Source of the DNA: UBA2020 sp964551435
Lineage (GTDB): Bacteria; Pseudomonadota; Alphaproteobacteria; Micavibrionales; UBA2020
NCBI GenBank assembly: GCA_964551435.1
Contig: CAZKBS010000037.1
Location: 1 to 9,480 of the forward strand
Direction of reading: 5' to 3'
Length of the DNA: 9,480 nucleotides
The translations under genes were made by a program, and so were the position numbers. How positions within the stretch are numbered: position 1 is the first letter of the stretch; each line of letters begins with the position of its first letter. Shown here piece by piece: positions 1 through 7,018 of this stretch. A model generated the notes under the pieces. The model made no database searches, was not told where the DNA came from, and saw nothing but the letters and a program-made list of their open reading frames with translations.

Positions 1-481
1 TCCGGGCGTGACGACCACCACGTTTTTGAAAACCGCGCTGAATGCCATCCGCAAGGCGCGCGGGGAGAAGGAACTGGACCCTGCCAGCTTCCTCAAACTG
101 CAAAAACAGAAACTGACCGAACTGGGCATGGATGCCGATATGCTGAAGCGCGGCGTCAACGTCGGCTTTTCGGGCGGGGAGAAAAAACGCAACGAAGTCC
201 TGCAGCTGGCAATGTTGCAGCCCAAGCTTGCTATCCTCGATGAAACCGACAGCGGTCTTGATATCGATGCGCTGAAAGTCGTGGCGGGCGGTGTGAACGC
301 GCTGCGTGCGCCGGACCGTTCGTTCCTGATTATCACGCACTACCAGCGTCTGCTGGATTACATCAAGCCGGACGTGGTGCATGTGCTGGCGAAAGGTAAA
401 ATCCAGAAAACCGGCGGCCCCGAACTGGCGCTGGAGCTGGAGCAAAAGGGCTATGCCGATTTCTATGGCGAGGCGGCATAA
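1..481 (+). CDS. sufC: SufC, SUF iron-sulfur assembly ATPase (5' end cut off)
   Basis: This is the C-terminal part of the cytoplasmic ATPase that drives the SufBCD scaffold in Fe-S cluster assembly. The reading frame is open to the window edge (first whole codon at 2), leaving about 159 of the usual roughly 250 residues, so Walker A is not visible. Visible are the ABC signature FSGGEKKRNE, the Walker B segment LAILDETDSGLD, and the H-loop histidine in IITHYQRLL. The EKKRNE extension after the signature and the DETDSGLD box are typical of SufC rather than of transport ATPases. A GTG at 8 is in frame but lies inside the conserved domain and is not the true start. The stop is two bases before sufD, so the genes are co-transcribed and probably translationally coupled. 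The identification is from family recognition and gene order. Confidence 0.97.
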   Translation, partial: PGVTTTTFLKTALNAIRKARGEKELDPASFLKLQKQKLTELGMDADMLKRGVNVGFSGGEKKRNEVLQLAMLQPKLAILDETDSGLDIDALKVVAGGVNALRAPDRSFLIITHYQRLLDYIKPDVVHVLAKGKIQKTGGPELALELEQKGYADFYGEAA

Positions 482-483
482 AC

Positions 484-1803
484 ATGGCACAGGCAGCGGC
501 ACATAGTTTCAAGATGGATGCGGCCCCGCGCGAAGACGCGCTGCCGTGGCTGTCGCCCGCTGCGGCGCTGCGCGGTGATGGCGCGCCGGCATGGGTCGAC
601 GCGTTGCGCGAAACGGGCGCGGCCAGCTTTGCCGCAACCGGCCTGCCGACCCCCGCATGGGAAGGCTGGCAATACACCAACCTGCGCCCCTTGACGCCGG
701 AGGCGTTCATATTTGATGCCGCGGGCGATGTGGCGGCGACGGATTTACCCGCGCCGCTGCTGAAAGACAGCCATCGTATCGTGCTGGTCAACGGCCGCTT
801 GCGCCCCGACCTTGGCACGGCGCTGCCTGATGGCGTCAAGCTGACCGCCCTGATGGATATGCGCGAACCGGAAGAAGAGCTCGCCACCGTGGGCGAACTG
901 GCGCAGGCGCCGCTACTGGCGCTCAACTGCGCCTACATGCGCGACGGTTTCGTGCTGGATATCGCGCCGCACCGCGACATCGCGCGTCCGATTGAAATTC
1001 TGTTTGTGGCGGCGGGCGATAGCCCTGCGCTTTACCCCCGCGTGCTGTACCGTTTTGGCGAAAACAGCGGCGCAACGCTGCTGGAGCGTCACGCGGGAGA
1101 GGGTGCGGCATTGACGAATCTTTATGCCGGTATCGTTCTGAAAGCTGCCGCGCGCGGCCGTTATTATCGTTTTATCGACGAAAACGATGCGGCCGTACAT
1201 GTCAGCCGCACGGTGGTACGTGGTCATAAATCCTCTGATTTCCAAGGGTTTAGCTCTGTCTCCGGGCTTGCAGCGGGGCGGCAGGAATTTGGATTGCAAT
1301 TGCTGGATAGCGGGATTTCGAGTAGTATCGGCGGCGTATATATGCTTAAGGGTCGGCAAAGCCACGATTTTACTATTCTTGCAGATCATTTTGAAAAAGA
1401 CGGAACGTCCGTCCAGCATTTCAAAGGAGTGATTGATGATCAAGCTCGTGCAATATTCCAAGGGAAAATACACGTACATCGTCCTGCACAAAAAACAGAT
1501 GGCTACCAATCTCATCATGCGTTACTGCTTTCCGACCAAGCCGAAGCTAGCGCAAAGCCGGAACTAGAAATTTACGCCGACGACGTCAAATGCAGCCACG
1601 GCGCGACCGCCGGCATGCTGGATACCGACGCCCTGTTTTACCTGCAAAGCCGCGGCATTCCGGCAGCCGAGGCGAAGGCTTTGCTTGTTCACTCCTTCCT
1701 TAGTCAAACACTTGAAAAAATCACCCGCGACGACGTGCGCGCGCTCTATGCCGCGCGTATTGCCGCCTGGCTGAACACGCCGGGAGAAGGGGCCGCCGCC
1801 TGA
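484..1803 (+). CDS. sufD: SufD, Fe-S scaffold complex subunit
   Basis: SufD partners SufB and SufC in the cytoplasmic SufBC2D scaffold on which Fe-S clusters are built. The 439 residues are a normal length. The N-terminal part carries WEGWQYTNLRPL, typical of SufD, and the C-terminal beta-helix core carries the C-S-H motif at C370/H372 followed by GATAGMLD and LLVHSFLSQTLEKI. H372 appears to match the SufD histidine (His360 in E. coli) reported as important at the SufB-SufD interface. The start follows sufC by two bases with a modest GAGG at 470-473. The stop overlaps the sufS start (TGATG). One oddity is that codons between about 1216 and 1571, and a short patch near 1680-1722, are much more AT-rich at third positions than the rest of the gene, although the protein stays intact and conserved. 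Confidence 0.97.
   Translation: MAQAAAHSFKMDAAPREDALPWLSPAAALRGDGAPAWVDALRETGAASFAATGLPTPAWEGWQYTNLRPLTPEAFIFDAAGDVAATDLPAPLLKDSHRIVLVNGRLRPDLGTALPDGVKLTALMDMREPEEELATVGELAQAPLLALNCAYMRDGFVLDIAPHRDIARPIEILFVAAGDSPALYPRVLYRFGENSGATLLERHAGEGAALTNLYAGIVLKAAARGRYYRFIDENDAAVHVSRTVVRGHKSSDFQGFSSVSGLAAGRQEFGLQLLDSGISSSIGGVYMLKGRQSHDFTILADHFEKDGTSVQHFKGVIDDQARAIFQGKIHVHRPAQKTDGYQSHHALLLSDQAEASAKPELEIYADDVKCSHGATAGMLDTDALFYLQSRGIPAAEAKALLVHSFLSQTLEKITRDDVRALYAARIAAWLNTPGEGAAA
1216..1571 (+). other. Low-GC, atypical-codon block inside sufD
   Basis: In this block the codons change to ATA, GTA, TTA, CTA, ACA, GGA and CTT, which are nearly absent on either side. In the 60 codons from 1321 to 1500, 18 end in G or C (30%), against 32 of 40 (80%) in the codons from 541 to 660. 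Total GC is about 42% in the rows 1321-1500 and 78% in the row at 541. The frame is uninterrupted and the encoded residues look like normal SufD core. A second short patch of the same kind covers roughly 1680-1722. Edges are approximate and all counts were made by hand. Confidence 0.75.
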
Positions 1804-3074
1804 TGAAACCCGCGCCCGACATCACCATCAGCGACATGACGCAAATGAAACCGACGCCGCGCCCCGTGGCGGCGCTGCGGTCGGATTTTCCTGCGCTGGC
1901 GCAAAAGGTGAACGGGCGCCCCGTGGCCTATCTCGACAGCGCCGCCAGCGCACAAAAACCGCAGGCCGTGATCGACGCGATGACCCGCGTCATGACCGAC
2001 CATTACGCCAACGTGCACCGCGGTATTTATACCTTTGCCGCCAAAACCAGCACGGCCTATGAGGCGGCGCGCGAGAAAGTGGCCCGTTTCCTCAACGCGG
2101 CATCGGGCAAGCAAATCGTTTTCACGCGCAACACGACCGAGGCAATCAACCTTGTCGCCGCGACATGGGGCGAGGCGTTTTTGCAGGCAGGCGATGAAAT
2201 CATCCTGAGCGAACTGGAACATCACGCCAATATCGTGCCGTGGCACATGCTGCGCGAACGTAAGGGCGTGGTGATCAAGGTTGTGCCCATCCGTGCCGAT
2301 GCCGCGCTGGATATGGATGCCTTCGCATCTTTGCTCTCGCCTAAAACAAAATTGCTGGCCGTGACGCATATGTCGAATGCGCTCGGTACCATCAATCCCG
2401 TTGCCGATATGATTGCCAAGGCGCATGAGTTTGGCGCGAAAGTCTTGGTTGACGGCTCGCAGGCCGTGGTGCATCTGAATGTGGATGTACAGGCGCTGGA
2501 TCCGGATTTTTACGTGTTCACAGGTCATAAACTTTATGGCCCGTCGGGTATCGGCGTTCTCTATGGCAAGGCGGATATTCTGGCCGCGATGCCACCCTAT
2601 CAGGGCGGCGGAGAGATGATCGAGGATGTCAGCTTCGAGCGCGTCACCTACAAAGAGCCGCCCTACAGGTTCGAAGCAGGCACTCCGGCGATTGTCGAAG
2701 CGATCGGCCTTGGTGCCGCCATCGACTGGATAAACGGCATCGACAAGGATGCGGCGCTGGCGCATGAAGCCAAGCTGCTGGCCGCAGCCGAAGAAAAACT
2801 GCGTGCTATCGACGGTCTTCGTATTTTCTCGGTCGCGCCGGAGCGGGCGAGTATCCTCGCCTTCGATCTGGCGGGCGTACACCCGCACGATTTGGCCACG
2901 GTTTTCGACCAGATGGGGCTTTGCGTGCGCGCGGGGCACCACTGCGCGCAGCCGTTGATGCGCAAGCTCGAGGTGACGGCCACGGTACGCGCGTCTTTCG
3001 CGCTTTATAATTCCATGGATGACGTCGAGCGTCTGGCCGAAGCCATCCTCAAAGCAAAAAGGTTGTTCGAATGA
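1803..3074 (+). CDS. sufS: SufS, group II cysteine desulfurase
   Basis: SufS is a PLP-dependent enzyme that takes sulfur from L-cysteine, leaving alanine and an enzyme persulfide that feeds SufBCD. Its 423 residues are near the family norm of about 406-415, with a slightly long N-terminus that has further in-frame ATGs at codons 12 and 15. Visible are YLDSAASAQKP near residues 43-53, the NVHRGIY segment, ELEHHANIVPW, the PLP lysine K243 in FTGHKLYGPSG, and the catalytic cysteine C381 in RAGHHCAQP. The RAGHHCAQP context identifies SufS/CsdA-type enzymes rather than IscS. The start overlaps the sufD stop by one base, with a purine-rich GGGAGAAGGG at 1782-1791, and the stop overlaps the next start (ATGA), so the operon is tightly coupled. 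The SufE or SufU partner is not in the window. Confidence 0.97.
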   Translation: MKPAPDITISDMTQMKPTPRPVAALRSDFPALAQKVNGRPVAYLDSAASAQKPQAVIDAMTRVMTDHYANVHRGIYTFAAKTSTAYEAAREKVARFLNAASGKQIVFTRNTTEAINLVAATWGEAFLQAGDEIILSELEHHANIVPWHMLRERKGVVIKVVPIRADAALDMDAFASLLSPKTKLLAVTHMSNALGTINPVADMIAKAHEFGAKVLVDGSQAVVHLNVDVQALDPDFYVFTGHKLYGPSGIGVLYGKADILAAMPPYQGGGEMIEDVSFERVTYKEPPYRFEAGTPAIVEAIGLGAAIDWINGIDKDAALAHEAKLLAAAEEKLRAIDGLRIFSVAPERASILAFDLAGVHPHDLATVFDQMGLCVRAGHHCAQPLMRKLEVTATVRASFALYNSMDDVERLAEAILKAKRLFE

Positions 3075-3478
3075 TGCAGCACGTCGCAGACGAAGACATG
3101 CTCCGAAACGCCATGGGCGATGACGAGATGGAACAGATGATGCAACCGCCGGATATCGAGGCTTCGCGCGAACACCCGCTGTGGCCGAAAATTCAGGCCG
3201 CGCTGCGCGAAGTCTATGATCCCGAAATTCCGGTCAATATTTACGAACTGGGCCTGATTTACAAAGTCGATATCGCGCCCGATACCAACAAGATTTATGT
3301 CGAGATGACCCTGACATCGCCGGCCTGCCCTGTGGCGGGTGAAATGCCCGGCATGGTCGAAAACGCCATTCGCACCGTGCAGGACGTGGGCGAGGTGATT
3401 GTCGACATTATCTGGGATCCGCCATGGGACCCGTCCAAAATGGCCGAAACCGCCAAACTGCAACTCAACATGTTTTGA
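3071..3478 (+). CDS. sufT: SufT-type DUF59/MIP18 Fe-S maturation protein
   Basis: This 135-residue protein of the MIP18 (DUF59) family is the SUF-operon member often called SufT, an accessory factor in Fe-S protein maturation. The domain covers about residues 36-120, with DPEIPVNIYELGLIY at 50-64 and TSPACPVAGEMP around C86, the conserved cysteine of the family. The tail WDPPWDPSKMAE is characteristic. The first 30 residues are acidic and methionine-rich and look disordered. The start overlaps the sufS stop by four bases, with AAAAAGG about eight bases upstream. A second ATG follows directly at 3074, and either could be used. Its place between sufS and sufA is common in alphaproteobacterial SUF operons. 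The biochemical role is inferred from homologues. Confidence 0.93.
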   Translation: MMQHVADEDMLRNAMGDDEMEQMMQPPDIEASREHPLWPKIQAALREVYDPEIPVNIYELGLIYKVDIAPDTNKIYVEMTLTSPACPVAGEMPGMVENAIRTVQDVGEVIVDIIWDPPWDPSKMAETAKLQLNMF

Positions 3479-3515
3479 TGAATAACTGACAACATACCAC
3501 CAAAGGAGAAAAACA

Positions 3516-3854
3516 ATGCCCCAACTGATGACCCTGACCGAAAGCGCTGCGGCGCATATCAAAAGCCTGATGGCCAGCGCGCCCGAAGGCGAAAAATTCG
3601 AAGGCCTGCGCGTCGGCGTAACCGCTGCCGGCTGCTCCGGTCTCAGCTACAGCCTTGAATACGCGTCGCAGCCGAACCCGATGGATCTGCTGGTCGAAGA
3701 CAAAGGCGTGAAGCTTTTCATCGATCCGCAGGCGCAGCTGTATATCGCGGGCATGGAAATGGACTACTTCGAAAACAAATTCGAAGCCGGTTTCATTTTC
3801 AACAACCCGAACGCCACCGGCCATTGCGGCTGCGGCAAGTCGTTCAAAGTCTGA
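3516..3854 (+). CDS. sufA: SufA, A-type Fe-S carrier protein
   Basis: This is an A-type carrier that accepts clusters from SufBCD and passes them to apo-enzymes. The 112 residues match the HesB/IscA/SufA family. All three cluster-binding cysteines are present: C40 in AAGCSGLSY, and C104 and C106 in the C-terminal GHCGCGKSF. An excellent Shine-Dalgarno AAAGGAG at 3502-3508, seven bases before the ATG, is the strongest in the operon and fits a protein made in excess over the scaffold. There is a 37-base gap after sufT, and a terminator begins 16 bases after the stop, making this the last gene of the operon. Sequence alone does not cleanly separate SufA from ErpA or IscA, so the name rests on the operon context. 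Confidence 0.93.
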   Translation: MPQLMTLTESAAAHIKSLMASAPEGEKFEGLRVGVTAAGCSGLSYSLEYASQPNPMDLLVEDKGVKLFIDPQAQLYIAGMEMDYFENKFEAGFIFNNPNATGHCGCGKSFKV

Positions 3855-3870
3855 TCGGCTTTCGATCTTC

Positions 3871-3904
3871 AAAAAAGGCGCGGGGTTTTGCTCCGCGCCT
3901 TTTT
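3871..3904 (+). terminator. Rho-independent terminator of the suf operon
   Basis: The stem GGCGCGG (3877-3883) pairs with CCGCGCC (3893-3899), preceded by a run of six A and followed by five T, so the pairing extends through A-T pairs. It lies 16 bases after the sufA stop. The A run also gives it partial bidirectional character, although no minus-strand gene ends here. Confidence 0.92.
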
Positions 3905-3936
3905 GCTGCGCTGCACTCAAGCTTTGGTGTGCCGGA

Positions 3937-3965
3937 TTGACAGCACCGAGCGGCGGGCGTACAAC
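3937..3965 (+). promoter_or_regulatory. Sigma70-like promoter for the 96-codon gene
   Basis: A perfect TTGACA at 3937-3942 is followed, after exactly 17 bases, by TACAAC at 3960-3965 (4 of 6 matches to TATAAT). Transcription would start near 3972, leaving a leader of about 20 bases that contains the ribosome site CAGGAG. It lies 32 bases after the suf terminator, which makes the next gene an independent unit. The prediction is from consensus only. Confidence 0.65.
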
Positions 3966-3992
3966 GGCAAAGCTCAAAAACAGGAGATTGCC

Positions 3993-4283
3993 GTGAAAAA
4001 AGATTTTAACCAAGCAGGCCGCTGGAAGGTTGTCACCGAAAATGCCTTTACGTCCGGTTGCCCCGAACGTGCCGCGCCGGAACTGGCGCGCCAGATTGAA
4101 GAGCGCATCCATAGCGAAGGCCTCGCTGCGCAGGCAAAAATCGTCGACATCCTGCCCCGTCAGGGCATGGTGATTGTCGCGTGCGATGATGAATTCGGCG
4201 TGCGCCTGAACGATCTTCCGGGCGCCAGCTATGCGGAAAAAGCAAAACCTGCCGCAAAAAAATTCGGCATCAAGCCGAACTAA
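3993..4283 (+). CDS. Small protein of unknown function, 96 residues
   Basis: I do not recognise a family. The product is a soluble, cytoplasmic-looking protein with no signal peptide or membrane segment. Its middle reads as one helix (residues about 27-42) followed by beta strands AKIVDILP and GMVIVACDDEFGVRL, then a lysine- and alanine-rich basic tail ending KKFGIKPN. The GTG start is chosen because CAGGAG (3981-3986) sits six bases upstream and because a longer frame opening at 3888 would begin inside the suf terminator hairpin. A TTGACA-type promoter lies just upstream and a terminator 20 bases after the stop, so this is a single-gene unit. Two cysteines (23 and 64) are present without a metal-site pattern. 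Confidence 0.85.
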   Translation: MKKDFNQAGRWKVVTENAFTSGCPERAAPELARQIEERIHSEGLAAQAKIVDILPRQGMVIVACDDEFGVRLNDLPGASYAEKAKPAAKKFGIKPN

Positions 4284-4302
4284 GCGCGCGTCAGGCTTTT
4301 AT

Positions 4303-4335
4303 AAAAAACGCGGCCATCAGCGCCGCGTTTTTTTT
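4303..4335. terminator. Bidirectional terminator between converging genes
   Basis: The stem CGCGGC (4309-4314) pairs with GCCGCG (4322-4327), with six A before it and eight T after it, so it can work on both strands. The end of the T run forms part of the stop codon of the minus-strand flavoprotein gene. It closes both the 96-codon gene and the minus-strand operon. Confidence 0.9.
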
Positions 4336-5521
4336 ATGCGTATTGTCCGGCAACCCAGCCCGACGACCACGCCCACTGGAAATTATATCCGCCCAGCCAG
4401 CCCGTGACATCGACGACTTCGCCGATAAAATAAAGCCCGCTTTGCCGTGCGCTTTCCATGGTCTTGGAGGAAATCTCGCGTGTATTGACTCCGCCGCGGG
4501 TGACCTCGGCGGTGCGGTATCCTTCGCTACCGGTCGGGGTGACCTGCCAGTTTTGCAAACGTCCGGCGGCGAGGGCGAGTTTCTTGTCCGACAAATCCGC
4601 CATCGGTGCATCAATCGCCATATCGGCGGCTATCCATTCCGCCACGCGGCGCGGCACGAAGCCCGCAAGCACGTTGTGCAGCATCTGGCGTGGCTGCTCC
4701 TTGCGCCGCGTTTTCAGGATTTCCAGCAGGTTTTCTGCATCCGGCAGCAGGTTGACGGTAATCGCATCGCCCTCCTGCCAATAAGACGATATTTGCAAGA
4801 TCGACGGACCGCTGATCCCGCGGTGGGTGAACAGCATCCCCTCGCGGAAAGCGGTTTTGCCGTGGCTGATTTCACTGGGGTCTACCGCGATGCCCGATAA
4901 CGTTTTGGTGGCGGCCAAAAGCTCCGGCGAAAAGCGCAGCGGCACAAGGGCGGCGCGGGTGGGAATAATGCTGTGGCCGAATTGCTGTGCAATATCGTAT
5001 CCAAAACTTGTCGCGCCGATTTTGGGTATCGATAGCCCGCCCGTGGCAATCACGACCGATGCGGCGGCGAGCGTGCCGCGGCTGGTTTCCATGCGAAAGC
5101 GGATGCCGTCATGTGTCAAGGCGGATACGGATGTTTCCATCGACAGCAAAACGCCTGCGCCATCCATGCAATCGAGCAAAAGGTCGATAATCTGCTGCGA
5201 CGACCCGTCGCAAAACAGTTGCCCCAGCGTTTTTTCATGAAAGGCGATGCCGTGCTTGCTAACCAGCTTGATGAAGTCGTGCTGCGTATAGCGGCTGAGC
5301 GCCGATTTGCAAAAATGCGGATTGTCCGAAATAAACTGCGCGGGCGAACAGTGCAGATTGGTGAAATTGCAGCGTCCGCCGCCGGAAATACGGATTTTTT
5401 CACCGGGCGAGGGCATGTGGTCGACGACCAGCACGCTGCGGCCGCGCTTGCCCGCCTCGGCGGCGCACATCATGCCGGCGGCGCCGGCACCGACGACGAT
5501 AACGTCATAGTCAAAGGACAT
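4334..5521 (-). CDS. HI0933/BaiN-family FAD-dependent oxidoreductase
   Basis: This 395-residue flavoprotein belongs to the HI0933/YhiN/BaiN family. The N-terminal Rossmann motif VIVVGAGAAG (residues 8-16) binds FAD, followed by the family hallmark EKIRISGGGRCNFTN (41-55), an ATGG loop in VVIATGGLSIPKIG, and the conserved C-terminal block from GEVVDVTGWLGGYNFQWAW to the end (367-395). Length and motifs show it to be complete. BaiN itself reduces bile-acid intermediates in gut clostridia, but in proteobacteria the substrate is unknown, so that name should not be read as function. The ATG lies six bases after the ankyrin A stop with no clear Shine-Dalgarno, suggesting translational coupling. It is the last gene of a four-gene operon. 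Confidence 0.94.
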   Translation of the reverse strand: MSFDYDVIVVGAGAAGMMCAAEAGKRGRSVLVVDHMPSPGEKIRISGGGRCNFTNLHCSPAQFISDNPHFCKSALSRYTQHDFIKLVSKHGIAFHEKTLGQLFCDGSSQQIIDLLLDCMDGAGVLLSMETSVSALTHDGIRFRMETSRGTLAAASVVIATGGLSIPKIGATSFGYDIAQQFGHSIIPTRAALVPLRFSPELLAATKTLSGIAVDPSEISHGKTAFREGMLFTHRGISGPSILQISSYWQEGDAITVNLLPDAENLLEILKTRRKEQPRQMLHNVLAGFVPRRVAEWIAADMAIDAPMADLSDKKLALAAGRLQNWQVTPTGSEGYRTAEVTRGGVNTREISSKTMESARQSGLYFIGEVVDVTGWLGGYNFQWAWSSGWVAGQYA

Positions 5522-5527
5522 GATGGT

Positions 5528-6208
5528 TTATTTTTTCCGCGGGGGCTTGAGTTTGAAGCGGTCGGGGTCGAAACCGTTCGAAATACGTTCGAGGTCTTTT
5601 TCAACGGCTTTACGCTCCGCGTCTTCGGCGGCTTTGCGCTCGATCTCGCGCTGCATCGCGACTTCCTTCAGCGAGAGGCTGAGGGCGATTTTGTGGTACC
5701 GCTCCGCCATGAAATGGTTTTCGTCGGCGGCTTTTTTATCCGCATGTTTGGCGGCCGTGCGGCCAAGATTGTCTTTGGCCAGCACGTCTGCCCCCGCAGC
5801 GACGAGGATATCGACGTTGTCATCGTCGCCTTCGATGGCGGCATAATGCAGCGGCGTCAGCCCTTTGATGTCCTTGAGATTCAAATCGGCTTTGGCGGCG
5901 ACCAGAACCTTGAGGGTGTCGGTATCCGAATTTTTCGCGGCATAGTGCAGGGCGGTCATTTTTTCCTGCGTCGAGGCGGCGTTGATATCGGCGCCCAGCT
6001 GCAAAAGAATTTTCACGGCATCGTCGGAGCGGTTATCCGCGGCAACCATCAGCGGTGTGCGCCCGTCGTTGTCGCGCGCGGACAAATCGGCGCCCGCATC
6101 GACCAGCGCCGTCAGATTTTCATGGTCGCTGCTTTCCAGCGCGCGGAACAATTCGCGCGTCATGGTCTTGTTGAAAGCGGAACGGGGCGTTTTACGCGGC
6201 GCGGCCAT
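5528..6208 (-). CDS. Ankyrin-repeat protein A
   Basis: This 226-residue protein consists of ankyrin repeats followed by a charged helix, which makes it a likely protein-binding adaptor. The repeats run from about residue 17 to 157. The clearest are DNDGRTPLMVAADNRSDD (47-64) with ILLQLGADIN, then KMTALHYAAKN, then GLTPLHYAAIEG with ILVAAGADV, and a degenerate last one at NLGRTAAKHAD. Residues about 176-210 (KEVAMQREIERKAAEDAERK) look like a coiled-coil helix, and the end has FDPDRFKL (213-220) plus the basic tail KPPRKK. No signal peptide or membrane segment is seen. The ATG at 6208 is preferred to a TTG at 6244, which would overlap the upstream gene; an ACGGAG element sits about eight bases before this ATG. 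The tail motif recurs in ankyrin protein B of the same operon. Confidence 0.9.
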   Translation of the reverse strand: MAAPRKTPRSAFNKTMTRELFRALESSDHENLTALVDAGADLSARDNDGRTPLMVAADNRSDDAVKILLQLGADINAASTQEKMTALHYAAKNSDTDTLKVLVAAKADLNLKDIKGLTPLHYAAIEGDDDNVDILVAAGADVLAKDNLGRTAAKHADKKAADENHFMAERYHKIALSLSLKEVAMQREIERKAAEDAERKAVEKDLERISNGFDPDRFKLKPPRKK

Positions 6209-6224
6209 CGGCGGACTCCGTTGT

Positions 6225-6989
6225 TTATCTGGTTTTGCGGGCAATCAAACGGATGCCCGGTTTCAGGGAAAAGAAGAGTTTTTCTACCTTGATGCCGTGT
6301 TTTTCGAGCAAGAGCGCAATCCCTTTTTTCGAGAAATAGGTGATATGCGACGGCGGATGCACGGTTTTCACGTTCGACATGTCTTTGGGGTAAGTCCAGT
6401 GATTGCCCTGCGGCGTGGTCAGGTAAAGAATACCGTCCTTGGGCAGGATATCCGCGATGGCCTTGATGAAGGTATCGGGGTTCGGCACGTGTTCAATCAC
6501 TTCGCTGGTATAGACGATATCGGCCTTGTTGCCTTGCGCGGCGTAATCTTCGACGGAAATGGCGCTGAAATGCGGGCCGTAGAATTCGGTTGCATATTTG
6601 ATGGCTTCGGCGTCGACGTCAATACCGCGGCCTGCGAGGCCTTCGTTGTGCGCCGCCTTGACCGTAAAGCCGCAGTTGCAGCCGACATCCAGAAACGATG
6701 ACGCCGTGATATATTTTTTCAGGCGGCGGATGCGGCCCGTTGCGCGGCGGATTTTTTGGGTTTCTTTGGGTTTGTAAACCCGCGAACCTTTGTAGGACTG
6801 ATAGTAGGCGATCAGTTCGTCCACCGTCGGGAAGGGGTCGACCGTGACCGAACCGCAGGTGTTGCAGGACAGCAGCTTGTACCCGTTCTTTTCCCCGCGG
6901 CAGTGGGCGGGATCGAGCGCCGCGAAGCACGCCCGGCAATAGGGGGCTGCGCGGGTTTGGGTTGTGGTCTGTGCGGCCTGTGCGGTCAT
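6225..6989 (-). CDS. Zinc-ribbon class I SAM methyltransferase
   Basis: This 254-residue protein has an N-terminal zinc-ribbon module, with C18-x2-C21 and C42-x2-C45, fused to a class I SAM-dependent methyltransferase (Methyltransf_23-like). SAM motif I is LDVGCNCGF (100-108), followed by the acidic strand end GIDVD (122-126), the post-motif EVIEHVPNPD (163-172), and HPPSHITYFSKKG (211-223), which is typical of this subfamily. Family members with this layout often methylate sugars or other small molecules, but some remain uncharacterised, so the substrate here is open. The ribosome site is weak. The gene lies 29 bases after ankyrin B and 16 bases before ankyrin A, so all three are probably made together, and the ankyrin proteins could be its partners. 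Confidence 0.92.
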   Translation of the reverse strand: MTAQAAQTTTQTRAAPYCRACFAALDPAHCRGEKNGYKLLSCNTCGSVTVDPFPTVDELIAYYQSYKGSRVYKPKETQKIRRATGRIRRLKKYITASSFLDVGCNCGFTVKAAHNEGLAGRGIDVDAEAIKYATEFYGPHFSAISVEDYAAQGNKADIVYTSEVIEHVPNPDTFIKAIADILPKDGILYLTTPQGNHWTYPKDMSNVKTVHPPSHITYFSKKGIALLLEKHGIKVEKLFFSLKPGIRLIARKTR

Positions 6990-7018
6990 GATGGTATGTT
7001 GTCTTTCGGTTGTACCCT

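Noticed and set aside
1746..2942. Long minus-strand frame of 398 codons opposite sufS
   Set aside because: It is the antisense of a well-conserved sufS; high GC commonly creates such shadows.
3888..3992. Longer start for the 96-codon gene, adding 35 codons
   Set aside because: It would begin inside the suf terminator hairpin and upstream of the predicted promoter, while GTG at 3993 has a well-placed CAGGAG.
5111..6292. Long plus-strand open frame of 393 codons opposite the flavoprotein and ankyrin A genes
   Set aside because: It spans two real minus-strand genes with clear family motifs; its composition is that of an antisense shadow with no recognisable domain.
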